From: Melieria omissa | Taxonomy: Eukaryota; Arthropoda; Insecta; Diptera; Ulidiidae | Assembly (NCBI GenBank): GCA_963971225.1 | Contig: OZ020269.1 | Location: forward strand, 10,805,701-10,869,700 | DNA: 64,000 nucleotides | Direction: 5' to 3' | Shown: positions 1-10,980 of the stretch, in pieces | How the letters are laid out: each line of letters opens with the position of its first letter | Position numbering within the stretch: the first letter of the stretch is position 1 | Program-made: the position numbers and the translations under genes | The notes under the pieces: model-generated | Database searches by the model: none | What the model was told of the DNA's origin: nothing | Seen by the model: the letters and a program-made list of their open reading frames with translations, nothing else

Positions 1-1140
1 TTAGTGTGAGCAGTCAGTTAGTTAGTTAGTCGGGCGATATGCCGATAAGATAGCGCACGCTTTATGAACTCAATTCAACATTAGGTGGGCAATCGTTTGC
101 TGATTTCCAAGTACGCCAGATACTGTTGGACTTGAGTTCTAAGCACTTGAGTCAATTTCGTAAATCTTGAAAAGCAACAGGGAAGCGTATGCGGCTTAAG
201 GTATTTAGAGGGTTTGTTTTTGTGGAATGCGGTTTGATTTTTGAACGAAAAAATGCAAAAAGCAAAACTTAAAAAACACTTCAAAGTAAAACAACCACTG
301 GGAGGGGAAGAGTTTGAGTTCATATGCGACAAAGAGTGGCACAGCTTGAATTTTTTGGCAAGGCGAACAATGAAAAATTACAATAAAGAAGGACCAATTA
401 GTGTGTAGGGCACTCTTCACATTTAAAGTGTGCTTTGAAGAATAGCTATCAAACTGTTTAGATTTATTATTTGTAATGAGGGGGATGGGTTCATATGCAT
501 TTTTGAGTACTTTAAGTACTTGGATAATGTAAACTAGTAAATTGTGCTGCAAATATTAGAGTGAGTTCGGAGAATGTGATATAGTGGCTTATTTCACAAG
601 TGCGTTTTTTTCAAAATTAACTTTTTTAAAACATTATAACAGCTAAAAAACTCGTGCTGCATGATTTTGGAAGTATTTGCTGAAATAGTTTACAGGCAGT
701 GTGATGAAGTGCTTTGAGTAGTGCTTACACAAGTTTTTGGTCATGAGTAGGTATCGGATTTATATGCAAAAACTATGCAAAAAATGCAAAATTATGCAAA
801 TATGCAGCGCATATGTTAGCTCATTCCTTATATTTTTTTTTTGTATTTTTATAATATTTTTTTCGCAAACTTATGACAGTAGTACTATTTGTATACAGAA
901 ATATATATATAAATTATTTTATTATATTTAAAGTGGAATAATCTCGAAAATCTGTTCTGGTTAAGTTTCTGATAGAAAAATCCATGAAATCATGTTTCTC
1001 GATAGACATTTTTAAACCTTAGTTTATCCTCTCATATTATGATTTTCCAAAAAAAAATGAAAAACACGTCTCTAATTAGTTTTGATTTGAAGCATTTTCA
1101 CCAAGTTTGAAACTAATAGATCTGTTAAATAACGTTTTTT

Positions 1141-1339
1141 CGGGTATATCGCATTACCCGCCACTTTGGATATTTTGATTTGTAATTAACAAACTCGTCA
1201 ACAGTTTATCTTAAAGAATTAATAGTCTTAGATATACTAACCAATGTGTCAGTGCGCAGTTTGAGACCAAAAAAAGTGTAGTTTAATGCAAAGTGTGTCG
1301 GGAATCGCCGTAAAACAAACAGGTATATCACATTACCCG
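1141..1339. repeat. Pair of 20 bp direct repeats containing GGTATATC(G/A)CATTACCCG
   Basis: The first copy is at 1141-1160 and the second at about 1320-1339, 180 bp apart. They differ at about three positions. The first copy is also a small inverted repeat, with CGGGTA and TACCCG arms around an 8 bp centre. The pair could be the edges of a small decayed element, but no target-site duplication is visible. Confidence 0.4.
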
Positions 1340-3053
1340 AACTTACTCTACAAGAGTAAAAGCAAAAAAAAATCATAAAATTTTACATTGAAAAAAATGT
1401 TGGCCAATTTTTGGGTTTCAATTTTGTATCAAAAAAGTTGCTTAAAAGTCTTAAAACTGTTCGTTTCAACTCTAATGGTTTCACTGAAATGTAATTTTCA
1501 GCCTATAGAAAAAAGCCTCAATCAGTTTGCCTCAGCAAAGAACATCAGGAAGTTCTATTCAAAATCAAATTTCCAATTTAACGCAATGCTGAGACAACTT
1601 CCGTAATCTAACTTCCAACATGTGTCTTTTGATTGATACAAATTACTTTCCTTGCCATTCGCGCTGCTCACTCTTTCCATGTCTGACAGTTTGAATTGCT
1701 TCAGTAAAGCCGATTTTTTTTGCCACTTTCTCAAGTATGGACACATTGCTGGTCAAGTCACAAAAACCAACATCCCCGTTAGCCACAACACTTGAACCAC
1801 ACCAACCCGTACCACCGACGAGGGGAAGTGCTCATCATTGACCACCCGCCTGCAGGAACACATTAACTCATCAAGCGGCCTGACAAGCTGCTCGAGCGCA
1901 CTCAGATGTGACGCGCAAATCGCATTCAAAGTTCCCCCAATCACTCCACATAACTCGAATCATTTCAAAAATACACTCGAATTAAATGATAAGACTTCAA
2001 TAGCACCAACAACCAACAACTCAACAACCAATAACTAAAAATACAACCAAAAGAAGAAGGAAAAAAAAACAGCACACACAAATAAAACGTCCAAAAGCAG
2101 CCAGAAGTCAGCAAGAAGACAGGCAAAAAAACAACGTAAATAAACACTTCAGGCCGCAGTTTTTGTATTTAATGCGCTGCTGCCGTCTTTGGTTGGGTAG
2201 ATATGTCTTGAGTGTGCATGTGTGTGTGTGTGTGAGTTTGTGGGCAAATTAATTCGAGTATTTGTGTCAACAAATATTGAACGCAACGTTTTTCTAATCG
2301 TGCAATCTTAATGCTGCGGCCAATATGTGAAATTTGATTTCAGCCGCAGCAATTTTTCATTTTATTACTCCATATAAAAAAATGCTAAGCCACAACAACA
2401 ATAATAACCACAATAAAGTTGCTCATATGGTATGTCGGCAATGATAGCAAAAGTAGCATATAATAAAAAATTTGATACTCATAATTTGAAAACAAAAAAA
2501 AAATGAACCCACTTGCTGCCCATTATTGAACACAATTTTATAAATCAAGCCATAAATAAACAATAAAAAAAACTAAACAGTGCAAATGGCAAAACTAGAA
2601 CAAAAAGAAAAGTATGAAATGTAGAACAACTCATAGCGAAACAAATGCCGCAATCAAAAACAGCAGTTTCGGTTTGTTAGCAACTTTTATGACAAAAAAC
2701 TTTTATCGAAAAAAAACAAAAAAAATAAGAAAAAACCGAAAAAAGCTGCTCAACAACTAACAAAGAACAAAAAGTAATAGTTGATAACATTCGTGGAAAT
2801 TTTATGCGTACGCTGTGAGTAAGCAGCAAATATTAGCAGCAGTTTGTGTGTGTGTTTTTGTTGTTGTTATAATTTTAATAAAATAATTAAATGCAGCAGC
2901 AGTAAAGCGAACACAGAGAAGCGTGCGGTCAGCTTTGCGTATTGGTGGCAGGTTAATTGTGGGTTATTTCGTTAAATGCTAAATTAGTTAGCAGAAAATT
3001 ATAGACAATTATGCGGCGCAATGGGCTGTGTGCGGGCGCAGAATTATTTGCGT

Positions 3054-3073
3054 AATTATAATGCATTATAATT
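3054..3073. repeat. Perfect 20 bp palindrome, AATTATAATG plus its complement
   Basis: The two 10-base halves are exact reverse complements centred on TGCA. The ATTA/TAAT content resembles paired homeodomain sites, but AT-rich DNA produces such palindromes readily. A regulatory reading is inference only. Confidence 0.5.
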
Positions 3074-3120
3074 GTAATTGAAATGTGAACAGTTGGAGAA
3101 AACAGTTGAGCGCTGAAAGC

Positions 3121-4200
3121 GAAGGTCTTTCAGTAGAAAATCAGAATAAATATACAGTAAAATATAAAAACAAATGCAGTCAAGTTGATTTCTTTCAGCG
3201 GATGCTTTGGTAACAGAAGATGTTTAAAAACACTTTGGAATCGTTAAGATAATATTGTAATAATATTCATGGTTTTCAACTATAACAATCATATATCAAT
3301 TGAAAATCTAATTTTAGTAGACGGTTCGAATAAATATAAACAAAATAGCAGAGAAGTTGATTGACTCCTTTCTGCGGGCGCTTCAAAAACACTTTCAAAT
3401 ACTTTGGCAAATATTCTATATTTAGAAAATGTTCTATTTTAACAACAAAATATCATATGAGAATCTAATGTTAGTTGAAGATCAGATTAAATATGAATAA
3501 AATATCAGAAGAAATTGTAGACAAGTTGATTCCTTTCTGCGGACGCTTCAAAAACACTTTGAAATACATTAGAAAATATTCTAATAATTCTAATAATATT
3601 CATGATTTTCAACTATAAAAATCATAAATCATGTAAGAATTTCAAGTTAGCAGAAAATTAGAATCAATGTAAATAAAATATCAGAACAAAATGGGGTTTC
3701 CTTTCAGCGAATGCTTTAGAAAAAAGATCTTTAAAAAAAGATCTTCAAAAATACTTTGGAATATGTTAGAAAATATTCTAAAAGAAACCGTTTCTATTCA
3801 TGATTTTCAACTATAACAACCATATATCATTTGACAATCTAATCTTAGTAGAAGATCAGAATAAATTTAAATAAAATAGTAGAAGAAAATGCAGACAAGT
3901 TGATTTCTTTCTGCGGGCGCTTCAAAAACACTTTGAAATATTCTAATAATATTTTTAAAATATTCATGATTTTCAACTACAACAACCAAAAATGATGTAA
4001 AAAATCATGTCAGGACATTAGAATAAATATTAAGTAAAATACAAAAGCAAATGCGTTTGATTTCATTCCTTTCAGAGGGCGTTTTAGTTACAAAAGGTCT
4101 TGAAAAATATTAAAAAACCATCTATATTCATGACTTTCAATTATGTTGTAAATAAATTAAACAAAACCATATCCTGAAAATCATAAAATCTTTCAATAGC
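3121..4200 (+). repeat. Tandem array A, unit about 164-208 bp, about 6 degenerate copies
   Basis: A repeated unit reads as a segment containing TTTCTGCGGGCGCTTC, then AAAAACACTTTGAAATA, then ATATTCTAATAATATTCATG, then a TTTTCAACTATAACAA segment, then a GAAGATCAGAATAAATA-type segment. The cgcttc-type anchor recurs near 3190, 3368, 3531, 3695, 3903 and 4067. Copies carry many substitutions and small indels, which points to an old array. No open frame runs through the units. Confidence 0.85.
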
Positions 4201-4250
4201 TTCAGATTTCGTTGTAATAAAAGAATAGATTTATAGGTTGAAGTAGTTTT

Positions 4251-4465
4251 GCCGGCTTCGTTAGCTCAGCGGGTAGCGCTCTCATACCGAGCGCCCCGGG
4301 TTCGATTCCTGGCTTGGGCTGGAAAAACTACTCATCTACTTCTATCGCTATCCACATGAAGGGAATGAGAATTACAAGAATCGCACAAGTGCGCTCTTGG
4401 CAAAACCTCCAAGTGTGAACGAAAAAACTGCCAGTCGCCGTTCGGATTCGGTGGTAAACTGTATG
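4251..4465 (+). mobile_element. tRNA-headed SINE-like element
   Basis: The head (4251-4322) carries a polymerase III box A-like TAGCTCAGCGGGTAGCGC and a box B-like GGGTTCGATTCC, with a good T-psi-C stem (CCGGG/CCTGG). The acceptor stem pairs poorly and the D/anticodon region is shortened, so a working tRNA is unlikely. The body ends in CGCCGTTCGGATTCGG and GTAAACTGTATG. The same head-to-body order and a closely similar body motif occur on the minus strand at 31945-32184. The body motif resembles a widespread dipteran SINE that I recall, which needs a database check. A 9 bp inverted flank (agtagtttt at about 4242-4250, aaaactact at 4324-4332) surrounds the head. Confidence 0.65.
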
Positions 4466-5035
4466 TTTATTAGATTATAGATTATTTTAGCTCAGGGGAT
4501 GACAAAACCATCATAACATAGATTGATATTATGGTTCTTAGTGGCTGGAAATAAAACTAGAAAAAAAGATATAATGGCCCAGATGTGATACTTAATTTAA
4601 AAAAAAACGAGTTCTTTCTGGGTGGAAATACTTTTTTAAAACAGATTGGAACTTTTTTCTCAAACCTTTGGATTTCTAGGCACTAGTCGCTATTGTCAAA
4701 TTAAAATTACTCAGATCCATTTGGAAGACAATTTTCTTACAGGTTTCTAGAACAAGCCAGAAAACAGAGATAGAGTACGTCTGGACAGCGCCATGCGGAA
4801 GTTTTCTATTCATCACTGATACCAAGTTTATACGACAGTCCGAGTCCATTCGCATTGACTGGATACGCTTTCGAACCAGGTTTTTAACCGAAGATGGATG
4901 GAATAGTGAGCTTTTTTCTTTCTATTCTTTTTTATTAAATGTTTAATTTTAATGAATATGAGTTGTTAGGGTTGTTTGCTTGAAAATTCACAATAAAGTG
5001 TTCTCACCATCAGCCACAATGATATAACATAATAA
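4466..5035. other. Noncoding, nothing recognised
   Basis: AT-rich sequence with no gene, clear repeat or structured RNA that I could support. Confidence 0.5.
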
Positions 5036-5140
5036 TATATAGGATTTTATTTTGGACGGATCCGTCTACAACATTTGAGCTCAGTACCACCTATAATGTT
5101 GATATTTAATAGGATTTTAAACTTCCCAAAACCCCATAGC
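5036..5140 (+). mobile_element. Decayed fragment related to the 33.8 kb hAT-like MITE
   Basis: The segment contains GATTTTATTTT, then CAACATTTGAGCTCAGTACC. This matches the order GATTTTATTTT, CAACTTTTGAGCTCAATACC in the element at 33836. It also ends in a cccaaaacccc-type stretch like other family members. Terminal repeats are not preserved. Confidence 0.45.
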
Positions 5141-8100
5141 GACTTGAATTGCCACAAATCCGTGGTATAAGACAGCTTTGAGTGCGGTCCAACTGTAGAG
5201 ATATCGGTTGCTGAAAAAAATTGTTCAAGCAACAGTCTTCCATTAAGATTGCCACGATTGTACTAAAGTGCCATCTGCTTAGTGAGATAAGTGTTGCAGT
5301 GCGCTTCAAATGTGGGTCAGAGCTGTTTGTTTGCACATTTGTTCTGCCACATATTGTAATTTATAGAAAAGAGAGATAATAAAAATGTTGTTTGCTTGAG
5401 GTCCACAATAACCTATTCAGAATTGAGTCCCAGTTTCTTTGCAGTTTTTTTTCAGTGTGACTGATGTTTTGATTGATACTCTAATGCCCAAATTTAACTG
5501 ATTTTTTTCACTAAATTGTATGATTTATTCTGTAAATAAATATTGAAGATCTTCAGGTATTAAACCACTCGCACTCTATCTAAAAAAAAAATATTTCAGA
5601 GGCCTTTGTTGTGTTGTATTGGACTATTAATCAGTTGTTCTTAGGTTCGATTTGTCACTCAAACAATTCTAGAACGTAAATCAATTTCATGACTTGTCAT
5701 ATGAAATTACTTAAGACTTTAATAGCCAAATTGTATGGGCACCATTATTGCGTCTAGTAGAGACCCTTCAGCCAGCCAGAGCCTTTATATCTTCATTTGC
5801 TTATCAGCCGATTTAAATTTATATCGTCAAATGACAACAATAGCCCATATTGTTGAACTTTGCCTGACTCTTGCATATTTTTGCAATATAAATAATTATT
5901 TTCATTGGCAAACATTATGAATTCATTTTGATGTTATCAGCGCAATGTCGTCATTCGCTCTGTCATCAATTCTATTTGACCAGTCAGCCACTCAAACAAC
6001 CAACTGGCCGGTCAGACTGTAATCTTTCCTCTCAAGTAATGTAAATAAATTTGGTTTTTTGTCAGTGTATCGAAATGAAGTGGCAACACGAGTGATAAGC
6101 GCACAAGTGCTAATTACTTCACAGGCTGATAATTCATAAATTCGCCACACAATCGCACAAGTGGAAACGGAATCAATTGACAGGCGCGCACACACGCCGC
6201 CAAACATACATATTCAAGTACCGACATATGGCAACAGCAGAGTAACGACAGCAAATTGCATTGCCAATTGCGTCATGCGTTGTGTGTAAGCGAGACAGCA
6301 TTACTACACTCTCAATGGTTGTGAACATTGCGCATTTGAAACTGAGCTGCAATTGGAACACGTCAAGATCAAATACAACTTAACCCATGAACGACGGTGC
6401 ACTTAGTCGCGGAGTGTGCAAAACAATGCACAGAATTGTGATCGATCTGGTTGTTCGATTCGAAAAAGAATTCGAAAATTGGTAAATGCTTTTGTAGAAG
6501 TGTGATGGATTCTTGCCGATTGAATACCATCGAAAGTTCGAGGTCGAACTTAAGTGGGTCCCTTTCGCCCCATTAAGTTTGTAACTAGTTGAGCGGAGGT
6601 CTGCCTTGACCTCCCTCCTAATCTTCTAAAACTGATTCAAACAAACCGAAGCTAAACTCAAAGCCGAAGCTCATCTAACCTTCAGTTCATCGTTTAACAA
6701 CTTTGAATTGTTGGCGCTTATGAAATTTCATAGTTGTTTGCCATTGTTATTTATTGAAATACTTGACAATTTCTATTGTTGCTGTTGTAGATTATTTAAT
6801 TTGAACGCTTGACTGACACAAACAATAGCAAAGTGTAAGCCGCATGTGACAATCGGCGTCGCGTTAAAAGGCAAAAGCTGACAGCAATTGAGATGGCAAA
6901 AATAGAAAACGCTTCAATGACGCACATAAAGCACGCAAATTGCCAAATAAATTTGCAAACGACAAACATTCGCACTGCTGCACACAAATTGCCCAGAGAC
7001 AACCGAGTTCCGATTACGCTGTGCAATGAAGACGGCGCGAGAACTCAGTTTGGCTTTGCTCAAGTAATGCTGCCGAAATTAGTCAATAGCATAGTGGCAA
7101 CAACAACAACAATAATAACAACAATTGCCTTAACTGCACACAACATTTCGCACTAAACCGCGAAAAGTTAACCACAAATGCCAGTGGGGCGACGGAGGCG
7201 AGACGTGGTGGCGTGGCGCTTTATGGCGACTGTGATCCATGCCGCCGACTCGAACAAAATCTTGGCGCATAAAATACACGTCAACAACAAAACAGCAAAA
7301 GTGGAAGTAAGTGAAAAAAAAAACTGACAAAACGTTGCCGACGCCGAAGTCGATGTCGATGCCATGCGGTTTCTGAGAGCTCAAAATGAATATAATTGGA
7401 TTGAATTGGTTTCACTACAATTTATTGATTGCGCTAATAGAGTTGTTGTTGTTTGGCTTTTTTTTGTTTTTTTATTTTACAATTTTGATTATTTATTTGC
7501 TGATTGTTTTTTTTTTGTTTAGCTCGTTGTTGACGCTATTATTATTTTTACTTTTGTAAGTGTGTAGCTGGTTGCTGTTGCTGTCGTTCATCAATTTCAA
7601 TTTGAAAAAATTGTATGCTTGACTCTGCGACGTTTGAAGTTTCACGAAAGGCACAAAGCAGTACGTGCAAACTAGCTACAGTCGGTCGTGTAGAAAGGTT
7701 GTAAGAGGAACTTAAGTTTGAAGAGTTCAATTTTAGTTTGTTTAATTAAATGTTGACATAAATTTAGAAAATATTTGTGGTTCGATTGTACAATTTTAGA
7801 AAACACTGTTAAACTCAAATAACAATATTCGATGAGATAACCTGTACTCTGATTTTGTTGATGGTTTCATGGGCTTTAAAGTGATCAGTGAAACTTTTCT
7901 ATTTCCCAATGTTTCAACTTTTTCAAAATGTTTAACTTTTTAGATGGGTTACAGCTCTAACTCTTAACTTTTTAGGGGCTACGGTACTAATACTTCCCGT
8001 TAATATCTTATCGATGAGATCTGAGACAGTTTTTAGTTTTATGAAAACTTGTGTACTTTCATGGGTTGCTTAGTCCCTTTCGATAAAGAAAATGAAATGT

Positions 8101-8835
8101 TAAAATTTCAAACTCATCGATTTGGTCCTATTTGTCTGTATCATGTTTCTGTTGATGGTTTTTAGGACTCTAAGGTCAGTGAAGATTAATTAGTACAACA
8201 ATAACAGAAATAACAATAACAGAAATAATAACTAAACTACATGGATGAAGGACAACAAAACAAACGACAAAATGACGTTGGCCATGTAGTTAACTACCTG
8301 ATTACAATGAAAGAAGCAGCAACAGCACGACAATCATTCATTGTGTCTGCGCACTTTTTTTTTATTAAGAATTCGTCTATATCCATTTTATCGTCCAACA
8401 ATCACTTGAAAACAAATGGCAATGTGTAATAATTTCAACAAAAATGTAAATAAAATTAAACATTACATTTTTTAATTTAATACTAACACAAATTTGTTGC
8501 TGTTTTTCAAAACCCTCTAACAAAACTAGAAACACCTTAGCAAAAACATTTGTTTTGAAGCAGTGCTAATTGCAAAAAAAAATTGCCTCCATTAAAACTC
8601 TATGATTCTGTATTTTAACAGATGTGTGATCTTGTCGCCGTCGTCTTCAATGTGTTCGGAGCATTTCTCAATTATTTTCGAATCGCTGATATCAATATCA
8701 TAATTTTATTTTTTTTCCTTTTTGCTCTTACATACACAAAATATACAATGTATGAAAGCTGTGACGCACACAGTATTTCATTTCAACTTTTTAGTCTAAT
8801 ACCATTTTTAACCATATTTAACATCAGCAATTTTT
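5141..8835. other. Noncoding block, no gene seen
   Basis: Mixed-composition unique-looking sequence with CAA/TTG runs (about 7095-7130 and 7440-7460) and T-rich runs. No open frame has a recognisable protein signature. Tight blocks of moderate GC at about 5990-6420 and 6790-7400 look less decayed than the repeat fields. They are candidate conserved noncoding DNA, by inference only. Confidence 0.5.
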
Positions 8836-8885
8836 ACGTTTGTAGGCGGATTTGAACCCCCAAAACCTCTCCGCATGCGCCACTG
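8836..8885 (+). mobile_element. 3' terminal fragment of the CAGTGGCGCA hAT-like MITE family
   Basis: It matches the last 50 bases of the complete element at 24700-24845: a gtttg..gg segment, a TTTGAAC segment, CCCCAAAACC, then GCGCCACTG as the terminal inverted repeat. The 5' end was not found upstream. Confidence 0.6.
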
Positions 8886-9484
8886 TATGTAAGTATGTGT
8901 GCAGTATTTTTTCATATTTTATTTTTGCTTGTATTCTTACTGCGTTGCGCTATGTTGTCATGTAGAAATTTTAAGCCGATTTTGATTTGTAAGCTGACGT
9001 TGTCGAGTCGTTTGGCACTCGTTCGTATGTTTGTGTGTGTGTCATCAGTGTGTCTTGGTTGCTAAAGAGAAGCAATTTTTTGCCTTTTGTGAATGCCACA
9101 TTTGCACATTAAGCGCATTAATGTGACCGCATAGTTCTGGCTGCGGGCGAATGGAGGCGACAGCCTCCTGATGCGAAATACGAGTATTTTCATTTTAATT
9201 TACCAGCTTATGGGCTGTTAATCGTATGTGCGGGTATTAAGTATTGGCTGACAATAGACACGAAAATTGAGTTGTCATTTGCGTAAGTAATGAGTGTTTA
9301 GCTCGAACTGATCGAATCGAATCGAAAAATGACATCGTGTTGAGAGTAGAAAAAGACCCATTTTTAATCCGTAGCGTGTGCGAAATATTTTGCAGGTAGT
9401 GAAATGTATAATTGCAAAGCAAGCAGTAAAATGTATGAGAAAACATTAGTTTTCAATTTAATAGTCTTTTTTTTTAATTTGATA
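8886..9484. other. Noncoding block before the 9.5 kb hairpin
   Basis: No gene seen. It contains GT-rich runs near 9030 and a 21 bp inverted repeat at 9105-9125, listed separately. Confidence 0.5.
9105..9125. repeat. Inverted repeat CACATTAA-GCGCA-TTAATGTG
   Basis: Two exact 8-base arms flank a 5-base spacer in moderately GC sequence that otherwise looks unique. The TTAA/TAAT arms resemble dimeric homeodomain sites. Function is inferred only. Confidence 0.5.
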
Positions 9485-9895
9485 TGTTTTTTAATTAATT
9501 GTTACTATTGGTGGGCAGTATTTTGGTTGATCTTTTTAATATAATTTTTTTTTATAATTTTTTTAAAATAATTTTTTAAAAATTTTGTTTCAATTTTTTT
9601 TTTTATAAATTTTTGTATTTTAATTAAGATATTAAAACAATTATATAAATTATATAATATTTTTTAAATATCTTCTATCTATCTATTTTAATTAAGATAT
9701 TAAAACAATTATATAAATTATATAATATTTTTTAAATATCTTCTATCTATCTATTAAAATACAAAAATTTATAAAAAAAAAAATTGAAACAAAATTTTTA
9801 AAAAATTATTTTAAAAAAATTATAAAAAAAAAAAATTATATTAAAAAGATCAACCAAAATACTGCCCACCAATAGTAACAATTAATTAAAAAACA
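9485..9895. mobile_element. Long foldback hairpin with arms of about 140 bp
   Basis: The left arm (from TGTTTTTTAATTAATTG at 9485) and right arm (ending at 9895) are near-exact reverse complements, including the GC-containing stretches TATTGGTGGGCAG and CTGCCCACCAATA. The tip holds a direct repeat of 68 bp (9617-9684 and 9685-about 9752), each copy ending in a TCTATCTATCTATT run. Such arms suggest a foldback-type or long-TIR MITE, or a recent inverted duplication. No clear target-site duplication was found. Confidence 0.85.
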
Positions 9896-9997
9896 TTAAC
9901 AATTTAGAGAAATGGTCACTCTGAAAATGTGTCCAAGACATTGACATAGGAGAGAAAAGATGAGAAATAAAATCAGAACAATTAAACAGTGGTTTCG

Positions 9998-10141
9998 AAG
10001 AAGAGGAAAAACTGTATTGTAGTAAAGAAATGGAGTACACGAAGAACCAAAATCGAATATTGGCCAATAAAGGGAAGAAGAGGAAAATCTGTATTGTAGT
10101 AAGAGTACACGAAGAACCAAAATCGAATATTGGCCAACAAA
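9998..10141. repeat. Tandem duplication of about 70-77 bp
   Basis: Two copies start with GAAGAGGAAAA at 9998 and 10075. Both contain CTGTATTGTAGTAA, then GAGTACACGAAGAACCAAAA and TCGAATATTGGCCAA. They differ by one short deletion and a few substitutions, so the duplication is fairly young. Confidence 0.85.
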
Positions 10142-10372
10142 GGGCGGCTCCAAATTGATCTAAAAGCAATTTTAATTGAAAGAAAACTACGCGTTTAAAA
10201 GTCAATGGCAAGAAAAAAGAGTCAATGACAAGGAAAAAGGATCCTTTGAAAGGATTAGCTCGAGGGAAACCTTTTTTATTGTTATATTTCTAATTGAAGA
10301 CAGCATACAGGCGCCTGGATATAGATGCAATTTGATGATAGATAGACCGACGACCGGTTTAAAATCGTCTGT

Positions 10373-10980
10373 GTATCAGGACACAGAGAGGACTAGACGG
10401 TGAACAGCCTTGCTAGAACTGCTGCAGGCACAGCCTTTCTTCGTCTTACTAGTTTACACTTAGAATCGAGAAAAGAACTGCAAAGCCAGATCACTGGTTT
10501 AACCAGATCTCAGTCAATCGAATATTTTCATTAAAGGTTATCATAGAGTGAGTGAGTTGACTCAAATGGAGTGAAAGAATTTCTCAGACTGAGGAAAAAC
10601 CAGCTAAGACAAATCACCAGTCTTCTAACTGGGCATTGTAGACTGAGGAACCACATGCATAGCGATATGATTCAGATTAGGTAAAAAGCTTCTGTTGACC
10701 TTGTGAAACAGCGAAGGAGACTCGTGAGCCAATCATATTACACTGGATTGTAGAATGTTGAAGCAGGAGGCACTCACCCCCGGACCAGTATTGGCTTGTA
10801 GAAGAGAACATCTCGCACCTGAACCCCTGCGAGTTACTAAATTTCATTAGGTCGGCGGTTCTAGGGGATGCTCTCCAATTGTTAGTATTTAAGTAATAGG
10901 GGGCACAATAGATCACTACCAATTTCAGCGCCTTAAACTCCAAAACATCTATCTATCTATTTATCTATCTAGATAGGCCG
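10373..10980 (+). mobile_element. Decayed 3' end of an RNase H-bearing LINE (I/LOA-type)
   Basis: Translation from 10373 gives VSGHRED-stop-TVNSLARTAAGTAF. This corresponds to the end of a retroelement RNase H domain (PGH..i.GNE.ADELAR). From 10595 a second stretch reads KNQLRQITSLLTGHCRLRNHM, the TGHC.LR.H motif that precedes the C-terminal CCHC region of these ORF2 proteins. Degenerate Cys and ET..EPI residues follow. Frames shift and stops interrupt, so the copy is dead. The 3' UTR has GGGGCACAATAGATC at about 10899, and the copy ends in a (TCTA)n tail at about 10949-10977. The same GGGGCACAATARATC motif ends the copy at 16.7 kb. The 5' part is missing. Confidence 0.8.

Larger units (their letters stand above)
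1..3109. other. Noncoding block, no gene seen
   Basis: AT-rich unique-looking sequence with no recognisable gene. Short open frames here have no family signature. From about 2380 to 2920 it is dominated by A-rich and CAA/TTG-type simple sequence. A (TG)n run of about 8 copies lies at 2219-2234 and a shorter GT run at about 2845-2856. It ends where the 3.1 kb tandem array begins. Confidence 0.6.

Noticed and set aside
4251..4322. Functional tRNA gene
   Set aside because: Poor acceptor pairing, shortened D/anticodon region and a SINE-like body following it.
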